Positions 1 to 6,140 of a DNA stretch of 6,140 nt are shown piece by piece. Made by a program: the position numbers and the translations under genes. Source of the DNA: CAZUAQ01 sp964618455. Lineage in GTDB: Bacteria; Planctomycetota; Phycisphaerae; UBA1845; PWPN01. Under the pieces are notes generated by a model that worked only from the letters and a program-made list of their open reading frames with translations, was not told the DNA's origin and made no database searches. Where the stretch lies: assembly GCA_964618455.1 (NCBI GenBank), contig CAZUAQ010000102.1, positions 1 through 6,140 of the forward strand. Direction: 5' to 3'. Position 1 is the stretch's first letter. Each line of letters starts with the position of its first letter.

Positions 1-101
1 CCAAAGCCGGGAGGGACCTACATAGAAAGTGGTATCATGGTTGGGGGCGGGTCACACTTGGACGTCAATCACGGTGGGAGTGTGTGTGGATTCCGCGACG
101 A

Positions 102-110
102 AGAGGAAGG
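102..110 (+). promoter_or_regulatory. Ribosome binding site of the nirA-type gene
   Basis: A purine-rich run, AGAGGAAGG, ends 12 nt before the ATG at 123. It resembles a Shine-Dalgarno sequence and supports the ATG start over the in-frame GTG at 84. That GTG would add 13 residues rich in arginine that do not look like part of the family fold. Spacing is slightly long, so the call is moderate. Nothing else in positions 1-101 is convincing: I see no clear -35/-10 pair, riboswitch or leader peptide. Confidence 0.5.
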
Positions 111-122
111 ACTGGTCGGTGT

Positions 123-1751
123 ATGGCCAAGAAGGCTGAAATTGTAGAGGGCATCAAGCGTGCCAAGGACGGCTTGGACGTTCTGCAGGATCTGCATCGA
201 TACGCCGAGTCGGGTGATTACAGTGCGATCGAAGCTGATGACTTCGAGCGGCTGAAGTGGTACGGCGTCTACCGTCAGAAGCCCAACGAAGGGCACTTCA
301 TGCTGCGGATCAAGATTCCCGGCGGCGCCATGACCGCGACCAAGCTGCGCGAGATCGGCCGGCTCACGCAGAAATACGCCCGGAACTTCGGCGACATTAC
401 CACGCGGCAGGACATCCAGCTCCACTGGCTGACCGTGGACAACTTTCCGGACGTGTTCTCGGTAATCTACGACAAACTGGGGATGTACCAGGAGTTTTCG
501 TGCGGCGACGCGCCGCGCAACGTGACCGGTTGCCCGCTGGCGGGGCTGCTCGCGGACGAGATCGTGGACTCATCCGGCGTGGCCGAGGCGGTTTCCGATC
601 TGTATCGCGCCGGGGGCAAGGAGTACAGCAACCTGCCGCGTAAGCACAAAACGGCGGTGTGCGGCTGCCCGATCCATTGCGCCGCGCCGCAGATCAACGA
701 GATCGGCCTGTTCGGCGTGCAGCGGGAGAAGGACGGGAATGTTGAACGCGGCTTCGGCGTCTGCGTCGGCGGCGGACTGCGCGATACGCCGCACTACGGC
801 CAGTCGCTCCGCGTGTTCCTGAAAAACGACATGCAGTTGATCCGCGACGTGATCCATAACATCACGTGCATTTATCGCGACCAGGACAGCCTGCGCAAGG
901 GACGTCTCAAGGCCCGGCTCAAATTCTATGTGGCGGAGATCGGCTGGAAAGCGTTCCGCGACCAGCTCGAGGAATACCTGGGCTACAAGCTCGATCACGA
1001 CGATTCGATTACGGACCCGGCCGGCGCGTCGCACGGCGACCATCTCGGCGTGGGTGATCTGAACAACGGCTTGAAGTATGTCGGTGTGCCGATCCCCCGC
1101 GGACGGCTCACCGGCGACCAGATGGTGCAACTGGCCGACCTGGCGGAGAAGTACAGTGCGGACCAGGAGCGCTCGATCAACACGACCATCAAGCAGAACC
1201 TGATCCTGCTGAACATCCCCCCCGAGAGAGTTGACGACCTGCTCGGCGAACTGGACGGCATCGGTCTCCCGGCACAGACGCACGCGCTGCGCGGTCCGCT
1301 GCTGAGTTGCACGGGCACGCAGTTCTGCAACCTGGCCATTGTCGAAACGAAGGACCGGGCCAAGGGCATCCTCGACTATCTCGAGTCGAACATCGAGATG
1401 GATGAGCCGGTGTTCGTCTCGGTCACCGGCTGCCCGAACAGTTGTGCCCAGTATCAGATCGCCGATATCGGGCTCCAGGGAACGCTGTTCACGTACAAGG
1501 GCGAGAAGGGTGTCGAGCATTACCACATGCTGGTCGGCGGCCGCATGGGGACGGATGCCGAGTTCGGCCGTTTCATCTGCCGCAACGAGGGCAAGAAGAA
1601 GGTGAAGGTGCCCGCGGAACTGGTGCACCTGTCCATCGAGCGGCTGATCAAGACCTACCAGGGCGAGAAGAGCAATGGCGACACGTTCTCGGAGTGGGCG
1701 TGGCGTCAGGATCTGGAGCGGCTGGCAGACATCGTCGAGCCGCAGGAGTGA
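123..1751 (+). CDS. nirA: Ferredoxin-dependent nitrite/sulfite reductase, siroheme and [4Fe-4S] (NirA type)
   Basis: This 542-residue protein belongs to the nitrite/sulfite reductase hemoprotein family, which carries out six-electron reduction of nitrite to ammonia or sulfite to sulfide in the cytoplasm using reduced ferredoxin. The family's two-fold repeat is visible: a ferredoxin-like half domain near residues 45-110, a siroheme-binding domain near 120-280, and a second pair near 305-380 and 390-530. The cluster/siroheme cysteines are complete as CTGTQFC (Cys396, Cys402) and CPNSC (Cys437, Cys441). Basic residues expected around the siroheme and substrate are present: TTRQDIQ (Arg95), PRNVTG (Arg132) and PRKHKT (Lys174, Lys176). 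There is no flavodoxin or NADPH-binding domain, so ferredoxin is the likely donor. CTGTQFCNLAIVETK and TGCPNSCAQ look more like assimilatory nitrite reductases than E. coli CysI, but some NirA proteins reduce sulfite, so the substrate is unsettled. Extra cysteines lie in the N-terminal half (Cys127, 137, 180, 182, 186). The ATG at 123 was chosen for its ribosome binding site; a GTG at 84 is in frame. Confidence 0.9.
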   Translation: MAKKAEIVEGIKRAKDGLDVLQDLHRYAESGDYSAIEADDFERLKWYGVYRQKPNEGHFMLRIKIPGGAMTATKLREIGRLTQKYARNFGDITTRQDIQLHWLTVDNFPDVFSVIYDKLGMYQEFSCGDAPRNVTGCPLAGLLADEIVDSSGVAEAVSDLYRAGGKEYSNLPRKHKTAVCGCPIHCAAPQINEIGLFGVQREKDGNVERGFGVCVGGGLRDTPHYGQSLRVFLKNDMQLIRDVIHNITCIYRDQDSLRKGRLKARLKFYVAEIGWKAFRDQLEEYLGYKLDHDDSITDPAGASHGDHLGVGDLNNGLKYVGVPIPRGRLTGDQMVQLADLAEKYSADQERSINTTIKQNLILLNIPPERVDDLLGELDGIGLPAQTHALRGPLLSCTGTQFCNLAIVETKDRAKGILDYLESNIEMDEPVFVSVTGCPNSCAQYQIADIGLQGTLFTYKGEKGVEHYHMLVGGRMGTDAEFGRFICRNEGKKKVKVPAELVHLSIERLIKTYQGEKSNGDTFSEWAWRQDLERLADIVEPQE

Positions 1752-1788
1752 CCGCCGGAACGGGGTCGATTGCGTCGCGATCGAATTG

Positions 1789-1795
1789 AAGAGGA
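1789..1795 (+). promoter_or_regulatory. Ribosome binding site deciding the start of the LarA-family gene
   Basis: AAGAGGA lies 7 nt before the ATG at 1803, an ideal Shine-Dalgarno spacing. The open frame extends upstream to a TTG at 1770, but that start would place this site inside the coding region and has no comparable site of its own. The ATG at 1803 is therefore preferred. Confidence 0.65.
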
Positions 1796-1802
1796 TGTCG
1801 GT

Positions 1803-3092
1803 ATGGGCGTGATCGCTGAAGGTTCCCCTGTTTCAGTATTGGAGCGCGGCGATTTGGACGCCCTCTTCGCGCGTCACCTGGAAGACTGTCCGCTGGATGG
1901 CAAAAGGGTACTGGCCATCATTCCCGACCACACGCGCAGCGGACCGACCGGCACGCTGTTCCGCGTAATCAGCGACGCGCTGCTCGGCAAGGCGGCGCGG
2001 ATCGACTTCTTGATCGCCCTGGGCACGCACCCGCCCATGAGCGAGGCAAAGATCAACACGCTGCTGGACATTACGCCCGAGGAGCGCGAGGCGAAGTACA
2101 GCCAGGTGCGCGTCTTTAACCATCGGTGGAACGATCCCTCGGCGTTGAAGCAACTCGGCACGCTTTCCCGCGAGAAGGTGAGCGAACTGACCGGCGGCAT
2201 GCTGAGCATGGACGTGCCCGTGATGCTGAACCGGCTCATCGAGGATTACGACCACCTGCTGATCTGCGGGCCGGTCTTTCCGCACGAGGTGGTCGGCTTT
2301 TCCGGCGGACACAAGTATCTCTTTCCCGGAATTGCCGCGCCGGAGATCATCAACTTCACGCATTGGGTCGGGGCATTACTCACCAATCCGCTGGTCAACG
2401 GGACGCGCGACACGCGCGTTCGGGCCGCCATCGAAGCCTCCGCCGATCTCGTCGACGTCGAGCGCTCGCTCTTCGCATACGTGGTCGAGGGCACGACGGT
2501 CCGCGGGGCCTTTGCCGGACCGGTGCGTGAGGCCTGGACCGCGGCGACCGAGCTGTCCGAGAAGATCCACATCGTGTACGAGGACCGCGCGTACCAGACC
2601 GTTCTGGCGTGCGCTCCGCCGATGTACGATGACATCTGGACGGCGGGCAAGTGCATGTACAAGATGGAACCGGTTGTCGCGGACGGCGGCACGCTCATCA
2701 TCTATGCCCCGCACATTGACGAAATCTCCTACTCCCACGGCGAGGTGCTTGACGCGATCGGCTATCACACGCGGGACTACTTCGTGAAGCAGTGGGATAC
2801 ATTCAAGGGGTACCCGTGGGGAGTCATTGCCCACAGCACGCATGTGCGCGGGGTCGGCTCGTACGACAACGGCGTGGAGACGCCTCGCGTGAACGTCGTG
2901 CTGGCAACGCGTATCCCGCAGGAACGCTGCTGCCGCGTAAACCTCGGCTACATGGACCCCGATTCAATCGTGCCCGAAGACTACGCGAACCGCGTGAACG
3001 AGGGTATCCTGATGGTGCCCAAGGCGGGGGAGATTCTCTACCGGCTGCGGGACATGAGCACGTTTCAGTCATTCGGCGCTGACGCGGCGTGA
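1803..3092 (+). CDS. LarA-family nickel-dependent 2-hydroxyacid racemase/epimerase homologue
   Basis: This 429-residue protein matches the LarA family (Lar_N, formerly DUF2088) over its whole length. The family uses a nickel-pincer nucleotide (NPN) cofactor to racemise lactate or related 2-hydroxyacids. Expected landmarks are in order: DHTRS (Asp42 to Arg45), the DxTR substrate motif; GTHPPM with His76; FPHEVVGFSGGHK with His161 and Lys171; and FTHW with His187. By analogy with L. plantarum LarA, the three histidines coordinate nickel and Lys171 bonds covalently to the pincer cofactor. A second conserved lysine is probably Lys283 in IWTAGK. There the tyrosine and glutamine I recall from LarA appear as tryptophan and threonine, so the substrate may not be lactate. 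No larB, larC or larE for NPN synthesis is in the window. The gene starts 51 nt after the reductase stop and ends 37 nt before the cupin, consistent with one operon. The family call is secure; the substrate is unknown. Confidence 0.85.
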   Translation: MGVIAEGSPVSVLERGDLDALFARHLEDCPLDGKRVLAIIPDHTRSGPTGTLFRVISDALLGKAARIDFLIALGTHPPMSEAKINTLLDITPEEREAKYSQVRVFNHRWNDPSALKQLGTLSREKVSELTGGMLSMDVPVMLNRLIEDYDHLLICGPVFPHEVVGFSGGHKYLFPGIAAPEIINFTHWVGALLTNPLVNGTRDTRVRAAIEASADLVDVERSLFAYVVEGTTVRGAFAGPVREAWTAATELSEKIHIVYEDRAYQTVLACAPPMYDDIWTAGKCMYKMEPVVADGGTLIIYAPHIDEISYSHGEVLDAIGYHTRDYFVKQWDTFKGYPWGVIAHSTHVRGVGSYDNGVETPRVNVVLATRIPQERCCRVNLGYMDPDSIVPEDYANRVNEGILMVPKAGEILYRLRDMSTFQSFGADAA

Positions 3093-3115
3093 CCGCGCGG
3101 CATCATTCGGCAGGC

Positions 3116-3122
3116 GAGGTGA
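3116..3122 (+). promoter_or_regulatory. Ribosome binding site of the cupin gene
   Basis: GAGGTGA sits 7 nt before the ATG at 3130. It is the strongest Shine-Dalgarno match in the window and fixes the cupin start. It lies in the 37-nt gap after the LarA-family gene, so the cupin can be translated independently even if co-transcribed. Confidence 0.7.
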
Positions 3123-3129
3123 ACCCATC

Positions 3130-3486
3130 ATGAAGATCCGAGCCCTCAAGACGCACCGGCAGGATGTGGTCAACATGGACGGCGCCCGGGGGGCGCGGAT
3201 GCGAATGCTGATCGGCCCCGAGGACGGCGCCCGCAACTTTCACATGCGTCACTTCGAGGTCGAGCCCGGCGGATGCACACCCCATCACCAGCACGACTAC
3301 GAACACGAGATCCTCGTCCTCAAGGGCAGCGGTACGGCGACGAGCGAATCCGGGGAGCGCTCGTTCAAGTCCGGCGACGTCATCTTCGTGCCCGCCAACG
3401 AGATTCACCAGTTTCGCAACACCGGCGGCGCGCCGTGCGAGTTCATCTGCCTGATTCCCGCGCCCGCCAATTGCGGATGCGATTGA
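3130..3486 (+). CDS. Small single-domain cupin, probable metal-binding protein
   Basis: This 118-residue protein is a single cupin_2-type beta barrel. Cupin motif 1 runs through residues 47-66, with His53, His55 and Glu60 as the likely metal ligands and glycines at both ends. Motif 2 runs through residues 82-97, with Gly82, Pro88, the fourth ligand His93, and Asn97. All four expected metal ligands are present, so it should bind a divalent metal such as Fe, Mn, Ni or Zn. The rest of the chain is a short N-terminal strand region and a tail ending in NCGCD, giving two C-terminal cysteines (Cys115, Cys117). There is no signal peptide or membrane segment, so it is probably cytoplasmic. It starts 37 nt after the LarA-family gene and ends 13 nt before ligA. 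Cupins of this size include enzymes, sugar or small-molecule binders and regulators; nothing here decides between them. The fold is confident, the function unknown. Confidence 0.85.
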   Translation: MKIRALKTHRQDVVNMDGARGARMRMLIGPEDGARNFHMRHFEVEPGGCTPHHQHDYEHEILVLKGSGTATSESGERSFKSGDVIFVPANEIHQFRNTGGAPCEFICLIPAPANCGCD

Positions 3487-3499
3487 CGACCCTCCGGCC

Positions 3500-5518
3500 A
3501 TGAAGAAATCCGAAGCCGAGAACCACGTTCAGCAACTCCGCGAGGAGATCAAGCAGCACGATTACCGCTACTACGTCCTGGCGTCGCCTGAAATCACCGA
3601 TCAGCAGTACGACAAGCTCTTCAAGGAACTCCAATCGCTCGAGGAAAGGTTCCCCGACCTGGCGACGCCCGACTCGCCCACGCAACGTGTCGGCGGTGAG
3701 CCGATCGAGGGCTTTACCCAAGTTGAGCACGCCGTGCCGATGCTCAGCGTGGACAACACCTACAACGAAGGTGAGCTCCGTAAATTCGATGAGCGCGTCG
3801 CCAAGGCGCTCGATGGGGAGACGTACGCGTACGTGCTCGATCCGAAGATCGACGGCGTGGCGGTTTCGCTGCGCTACGAAGACGGGCGACTGGTGCTCGC
3901 CGCCACGCGCGGCGACGGGCGCACCGGCGATGACATCACCGCCAACGCGCGGACCGTGCGTTCGATTCCCCTGGAGCTGCGCGACGCGGGGGATATCCCC
4001 GAGGTACTCGAGGTGCGCGGCGAAGTGTACTGGCCGTACTCGGACTTCGAGGCATTCAACGCCAAGCGGCAATCGGCCGGGGAGCCACTCTTCGCCAACC
4101 CGCGTAACGCGACCGCCGGGACGCTCAAGCAACTGGACTCGCGCCTCGTCGCTCAGCGGAACCTGGCGTTCATCGCTCATGGCGTCGGGCAGATCGAGCC
4201 GCTGAACTTCGAAACCCATCACGAACTGTTTCAGCGCTTCCGCGAATGGGGCATCCCCACGAATCCGCACCTGCGCCCGATCGCCGATATCGAGGAGGCG
4301 ATCGCCCAGATCGAAGCGTGGGATAAACATCGCACCGAACTGGAGTATGCCACCGACGGGCTCGTCTACAAGGTGGACCGGTTCGATCAGCGTCGGACGC
4401 TCGGCACGACCAGCCGCGCGCCGCGCTGGTGCATCGCGTACAAGTTCGCCTCCGAGCGGGGGCGGACGAAGCTGCTCTCGGTCCGCTACCAGGTGGGCAA
4501 GCTCGGGACGATCACGCCGGTGGCCAACCTCGACCCGGTGCAGTTGGCGGGAACGACGGTGAAGAGCGCGTCGCTGCACAATTTCGACCAGGTCGAGCGG
4601 CTGGGCGTGCGTATCGGGGACATGGTGTACGTTGAAAAGGCCGGTGAGATCATTCCGCAGGTGGTGGACGTCGATACCGACGCGCGCGGGGATGATACGC
4701 ACCCGATCGACGTTCCGGCCGAATGCCCGGCGTGCGGCGGTGAGGTCATGCGCGACGAAGGCGGCGTGTTCTTGCGTTGCGTGAATCCCAACTGCCCGGC
4801 GCAGCTCAAGGAGCGGTTGCGTTACTTCTGTGGCCGGGACCAGATGGACATCGAGGGGATCGGCAACGTCCTGGTCGAGCAGCTTGTCGAATCCGGGCTG
4901 GTCCAGTCGTTCGCCGATTTGTACCGGCTTCATGAGAAGCGCGACGCGATGCTTGACCTTGAACGCATGGGTGAGAAGAGTGCCGACAACATTCTCGAGG
5001 CAATCGAGAGCAGCAAGACCCGCCCGCTGGCCCGCGTGCTGGGCGCGCTGAACATCCCGCACATCGGGGTCAGCACCGCCACCATTTTGGCCGAGGAATT
5101 CGGTTCGATGGACGGGTTGATGGAGGCCGATCTCGAATCCCTTCAGGACATTGACGGCATCGGCCCTGAATTGGCGGCGTCACTGCATACATTCCTGCAC
5201 AGCGACGCGGGCGGGCAGGTAATCAACGACCTGAAGCGGGCAGGCGTGAACATGACACAGCCCAAGCGGCAGAAGCCCGCCGGAGACCTGCCGTTTGACG
5301 GGATGACCATCGTCGTGACCGGCACGTTGGCACGGTATTCGCGGAAGGAGATCGAGTCGCTGATCAAGAAGCTGGGGGGCAAGACGTCGGGATCGGTCAG
5401 CAAAAAGACAAGCTTCCTGGTGGCGGGGGAAAAAGCGGGATCCAAGCGAACCAAGGCCGAGGAACTCGGCATCGAGATTCTCAATGAAGATCAGTTCCGC
5501 CAACGCGCGGGAAGATGA
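3500..5518 (+). CDS. ligA: NAD+-dependent DNA ligase LigA
   Basis: LigA seals single-strand nicks in duplex DNA using NAD+, joining Okazaki fragments and finishing repair in the cytoplasm. At 672 residues it is the normal family length (E. coli, 671). Domain Ia is near residues 1-70, with the tyrosine-rich HDYRYYVL that binds the nicotinamide end. The adenylation domain is near 71-318: PKIDG carries the AMP-accepting Lys116, followed by TRGDG (Arg138), RGEVYW (Glu174), LVYKVD (Lys291) and AYKFA (Lys315). An OB fold follows near 325-400. A four-cysteine zinc finger is formed by Cys409, Cys412, Cys427 and Cys432. Helix-hairpin-helix repeats span about 440-585, and a BRCT domain about 594-672 (GMTIVVTGTL). 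No truncation or missing catalytic residue is seen. The gene starts 13 nt after the cupin stop. No Shine-Dalgarno is visible before the ATG, so it may rely on translational coupling to the cupin or a leaderless-type start. It converges on the rRNA transcript downstream. Confidence 0.97.
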   Translation: MKKSEAENHVQQLREEIKQHDYRYYVLASPEITDQQYDKLFKELQSLEERFPDLATPDSPTQRVGGEPIEGFTQVEHAVPMLSVDNTYNEGELRKFDERVAKALDGETYAYVLDPKIDGVAVSLRYEDGRLVLAATRGDGRTGDDITANARTVRSIPLELRDAGDIPEVLEVRGEVYWPYSDFEAFNAKRQSAGEPLFANPRNATAGTLKQLDSRLVAQRNLAFIAHGVGQIEPLNFETHHELFQRFREWGIPTNPHLRPIADIEEAIAQIEAWDKHRTELEYATDGLVYKVDRFDQRRTLGTTSRAPRWCIAYKFASERGRTKLLSVRYQVGKLGTITPVANLDPVQLAGTTVKSASLHNFDQVERLGVRIGDMVYVEKAGEIIPQVVDVDTDARGDDTHPIDVPAECPACGGEVMRDEGGVFLRCVNPNCPAQLKERLRYFCGRDQMDIEGIGNVLVEQLVESGLVQSFADLYRLHEKRDAMLDLERMGEKSADNILEAIESSKTRPLARVLGALNIPHIGVSTATILAEEFGSMDGLMEADLESLQDIDGIGPELAASLHTFLHSDAGGQVINDLKRAGVNMTQPKRQKPAGDLPFDGMTIVVTGTLARYSRKEIESLIKKLGGKTSGSVSKKTSFLVAGEKAGSKRTKAEELGIEILNEDQFRQRAGR

Positions 5519-5581
5519 CACGAAGAACATCGTTCGCGTTGAAAAATCATGGCATCCCGAGTGATGTCCAAGCAGAAAAAA

Positions 5582-5613
5582 AGCCACGAACGGTACGATG
5601 ACCGCTCGTGGCT
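5582..5613 (-). terminator. Intrinsic terminator of the rRNA transcript, possibly bidirectional
   Basis: AGCCACGA (5582-5589) and TCGTGGCT (5606-5613) form a perfect 8-bp stem. After one A-C mismatch the stem continues with CGGT/ACCG and closes on a 6-nt loop. On the - strand the hairpin is followed directly by seven T residues (complement of the A run at 5576-5582), the classic Rho-independent form ending the rRNA transcript about 200 nt past the 23S end. On the + strand it is followed by GGGTTGTTCTTT, a poorer T tract, so it may also stop ligA transcripts, less efficiently. Confidence 0.85.
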
Positions 5614-5667
5614 GGGTTGTTCTTTGACTGGATGGTGAGATCAGAGAGAAGCGTCATCACGGGAGTC

Positions 5668-5685
5668 TTGTGAGCAAGCTCACAA
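5668..5685 (-). other. Perfect short hairpin with CUUG loop in the 23S trailer
   Basis: TTGTGAGCAAGCTCACAA is a near-palindrome. As - strand RNA it folds into a 7-bp stem, UUGUGAG/CUCACAA, capped by CUUG, a known stable tetraloop sequence. It is not followed by a U tract, so it is not a terminator. It lies between the 23S end and the terminator, so a structural or processing role in the rRNA trailer is likely. It could instead be a protein-binding palindrome in DNA. Confidence 0.5.
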
Positions 5686-5744
5686 CACACCAACATGTTC
5701 GATCTTGAGCGTATGTTTCGATGTATCTATCGTCGAGTGCCCTG

Positions 5745-5793
5745 CGATGCTCCGTGATCGGGGATCCTGATAAATCCACGTTCGAGAGCATCG
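5745..5793 (-). other. Bulged stem-loop just after the 23S 3' end
   Basis: CGATGCTC (5745-5752) and GAGCATCG (5786-5793) are perfect 8-nt inverted arms. The stem continues inward with CGTG (5753-5756) pairing with CACG (5777-5780), leaving a one-sided 5-nt bulge (5781-5785) and a 20-nt loop. It starts about 20 nt downstream of the 23S 3' end on the - strand, where RNase processing signals of precursor rRNA normally lie. The role is inferred from position. Confidence 0.45.
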
Positions 5794-5813
5794 TGTGACA
5801 GCACGTCATACAT

Positions 5814-6140
<327 letters not shown>

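Larger units (their letters stand above)
5519..5813. other. Non-coding spacer between convergent ligA and 23S rRNA
   Basis: This stretch of about 295 nt contains no credible gene. Small open frames here, including a minus-strand one of about 93 codons, run into the 23S rRNA or lack a start site and are not supported. Read on the - strand it is the 3' trailer of the rRNA transcript, holding two stem-loops and an intrinsic terminator, listed separately. I searched by eye for a 5S rRNA, looking for the conserved loop around CCGAAC with a nearby GAAGTTAAG-like segment, and for tRNA T-arm and D-arm patterns. I found none on either strand. Confidence 0.7.

Noticed and set aside
1..147. An open + strand frame entering from the window edge and ending at 147, possibly the tail of an upstream gene
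   Set aside because: Only 48 codons are visible, no motif is recognised, and it would overlap the start of the reductase; there is too little to support a gene.
570..1628. A minus-strand open frame (352 codons) across the reductase
   Set aside because: Antisense to a conserved gene with all catalytic motifs; no domain, no supporting ribosome binding site.
1752..1802. TCGAT/ATCGA inverted repeat between the reductase and LarA-family genes
   Set aside because: A 5-bp stem without a T tract is too weak for a terminator and could occur by chance.
3443..5062. A long minus-strand open frame (539 codons) across ligA
   Set aside because: It is fully antisense to an unmistakable, full-length ligA. 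Its product is rich in Arg, Val, His and Leu without a recognisable domain, as expected for a shadow frame in GC-rich DNA.
5772..5800. GTTCGAGAG on the + strand resembling a tRNA T-loop
   Set aside because: The flanking bases do not form a 5-bp T stem, and no acceptor, D-arm or anticodon pattern fits; it belongs to the bulged stem-loop instead.

Overview
This is a GC-rich bacterial chromosome segment. It carries four same-strand protein genes on the + strand, converging on the 3' end of a 23S rRNA gene on the - strand. The coding density, Shine-Dalgarno sites, NAD-dependent ligase and bacterial-type 23S tail all say Bacteria. The phylum cannot be fixed from the window. Planctomycetota (for example Phycisphaerae-like) is a plausible guess, because rRNA genes are often unlinked there and no 5S gene follows this 23S, but this is inference only. 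I see no mobile element, CRISPR array, tRNA or sign of recent transfer, and base composition looks even across the four genes.

Layout: 1-122 is a short leader with a purine-rich ribosome binding site and no promoter I can defend. 123-1751 encodes a siroheme/[4Fe-4S] ferredoxin-dependent nitrite or sulfite reductase (NirA type). 1803-3092 encodes a LarA-family nickel-pincer 2-hydroxyacid racemase or epimerase with all expected metal and cofactor residues. 3130-3486 encodes a small single-domain cupin with a Cys-Gly-Cys tail. 3500-5518 encodes a full-length NAD+-dependent DNA ligase (LigA). The gaps between these genes are 51, 37 and 13 nt, so they could share one transcript, although ligA is probably a housekeeping passenger.

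5519-5813 is non-coding and belongs mostly to the 3' trailer of the rRNA transcript. Read on the - strand, it holds a bulged stem-loop, a perfect short hairpin with a CUUG loop, and a strong intrinsic terminator with a seven-T tract. No 5S rRNA or tRNA is recognisable in it. 5814-6140 is the last ~327 nt of 23S rRNA, including the sarcin-ricin loop and part of the peptidyl transferase region; the gene continues beyond the window.

Functional picture: the first three genes are a small metabolic group (siroheme reductase, Ni-dependent racemase homologue, metal-binding cupin) next to a replication/repair gene and an rRNA operon. The group has no obvious named pathway. The best leads are the link between a sulfite/nitrite reductase and a LarA homologue, a family reported to be inhibited by sulfite, and the 23S gene without an adjacent 5S. 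I did not find a clearly new system here.
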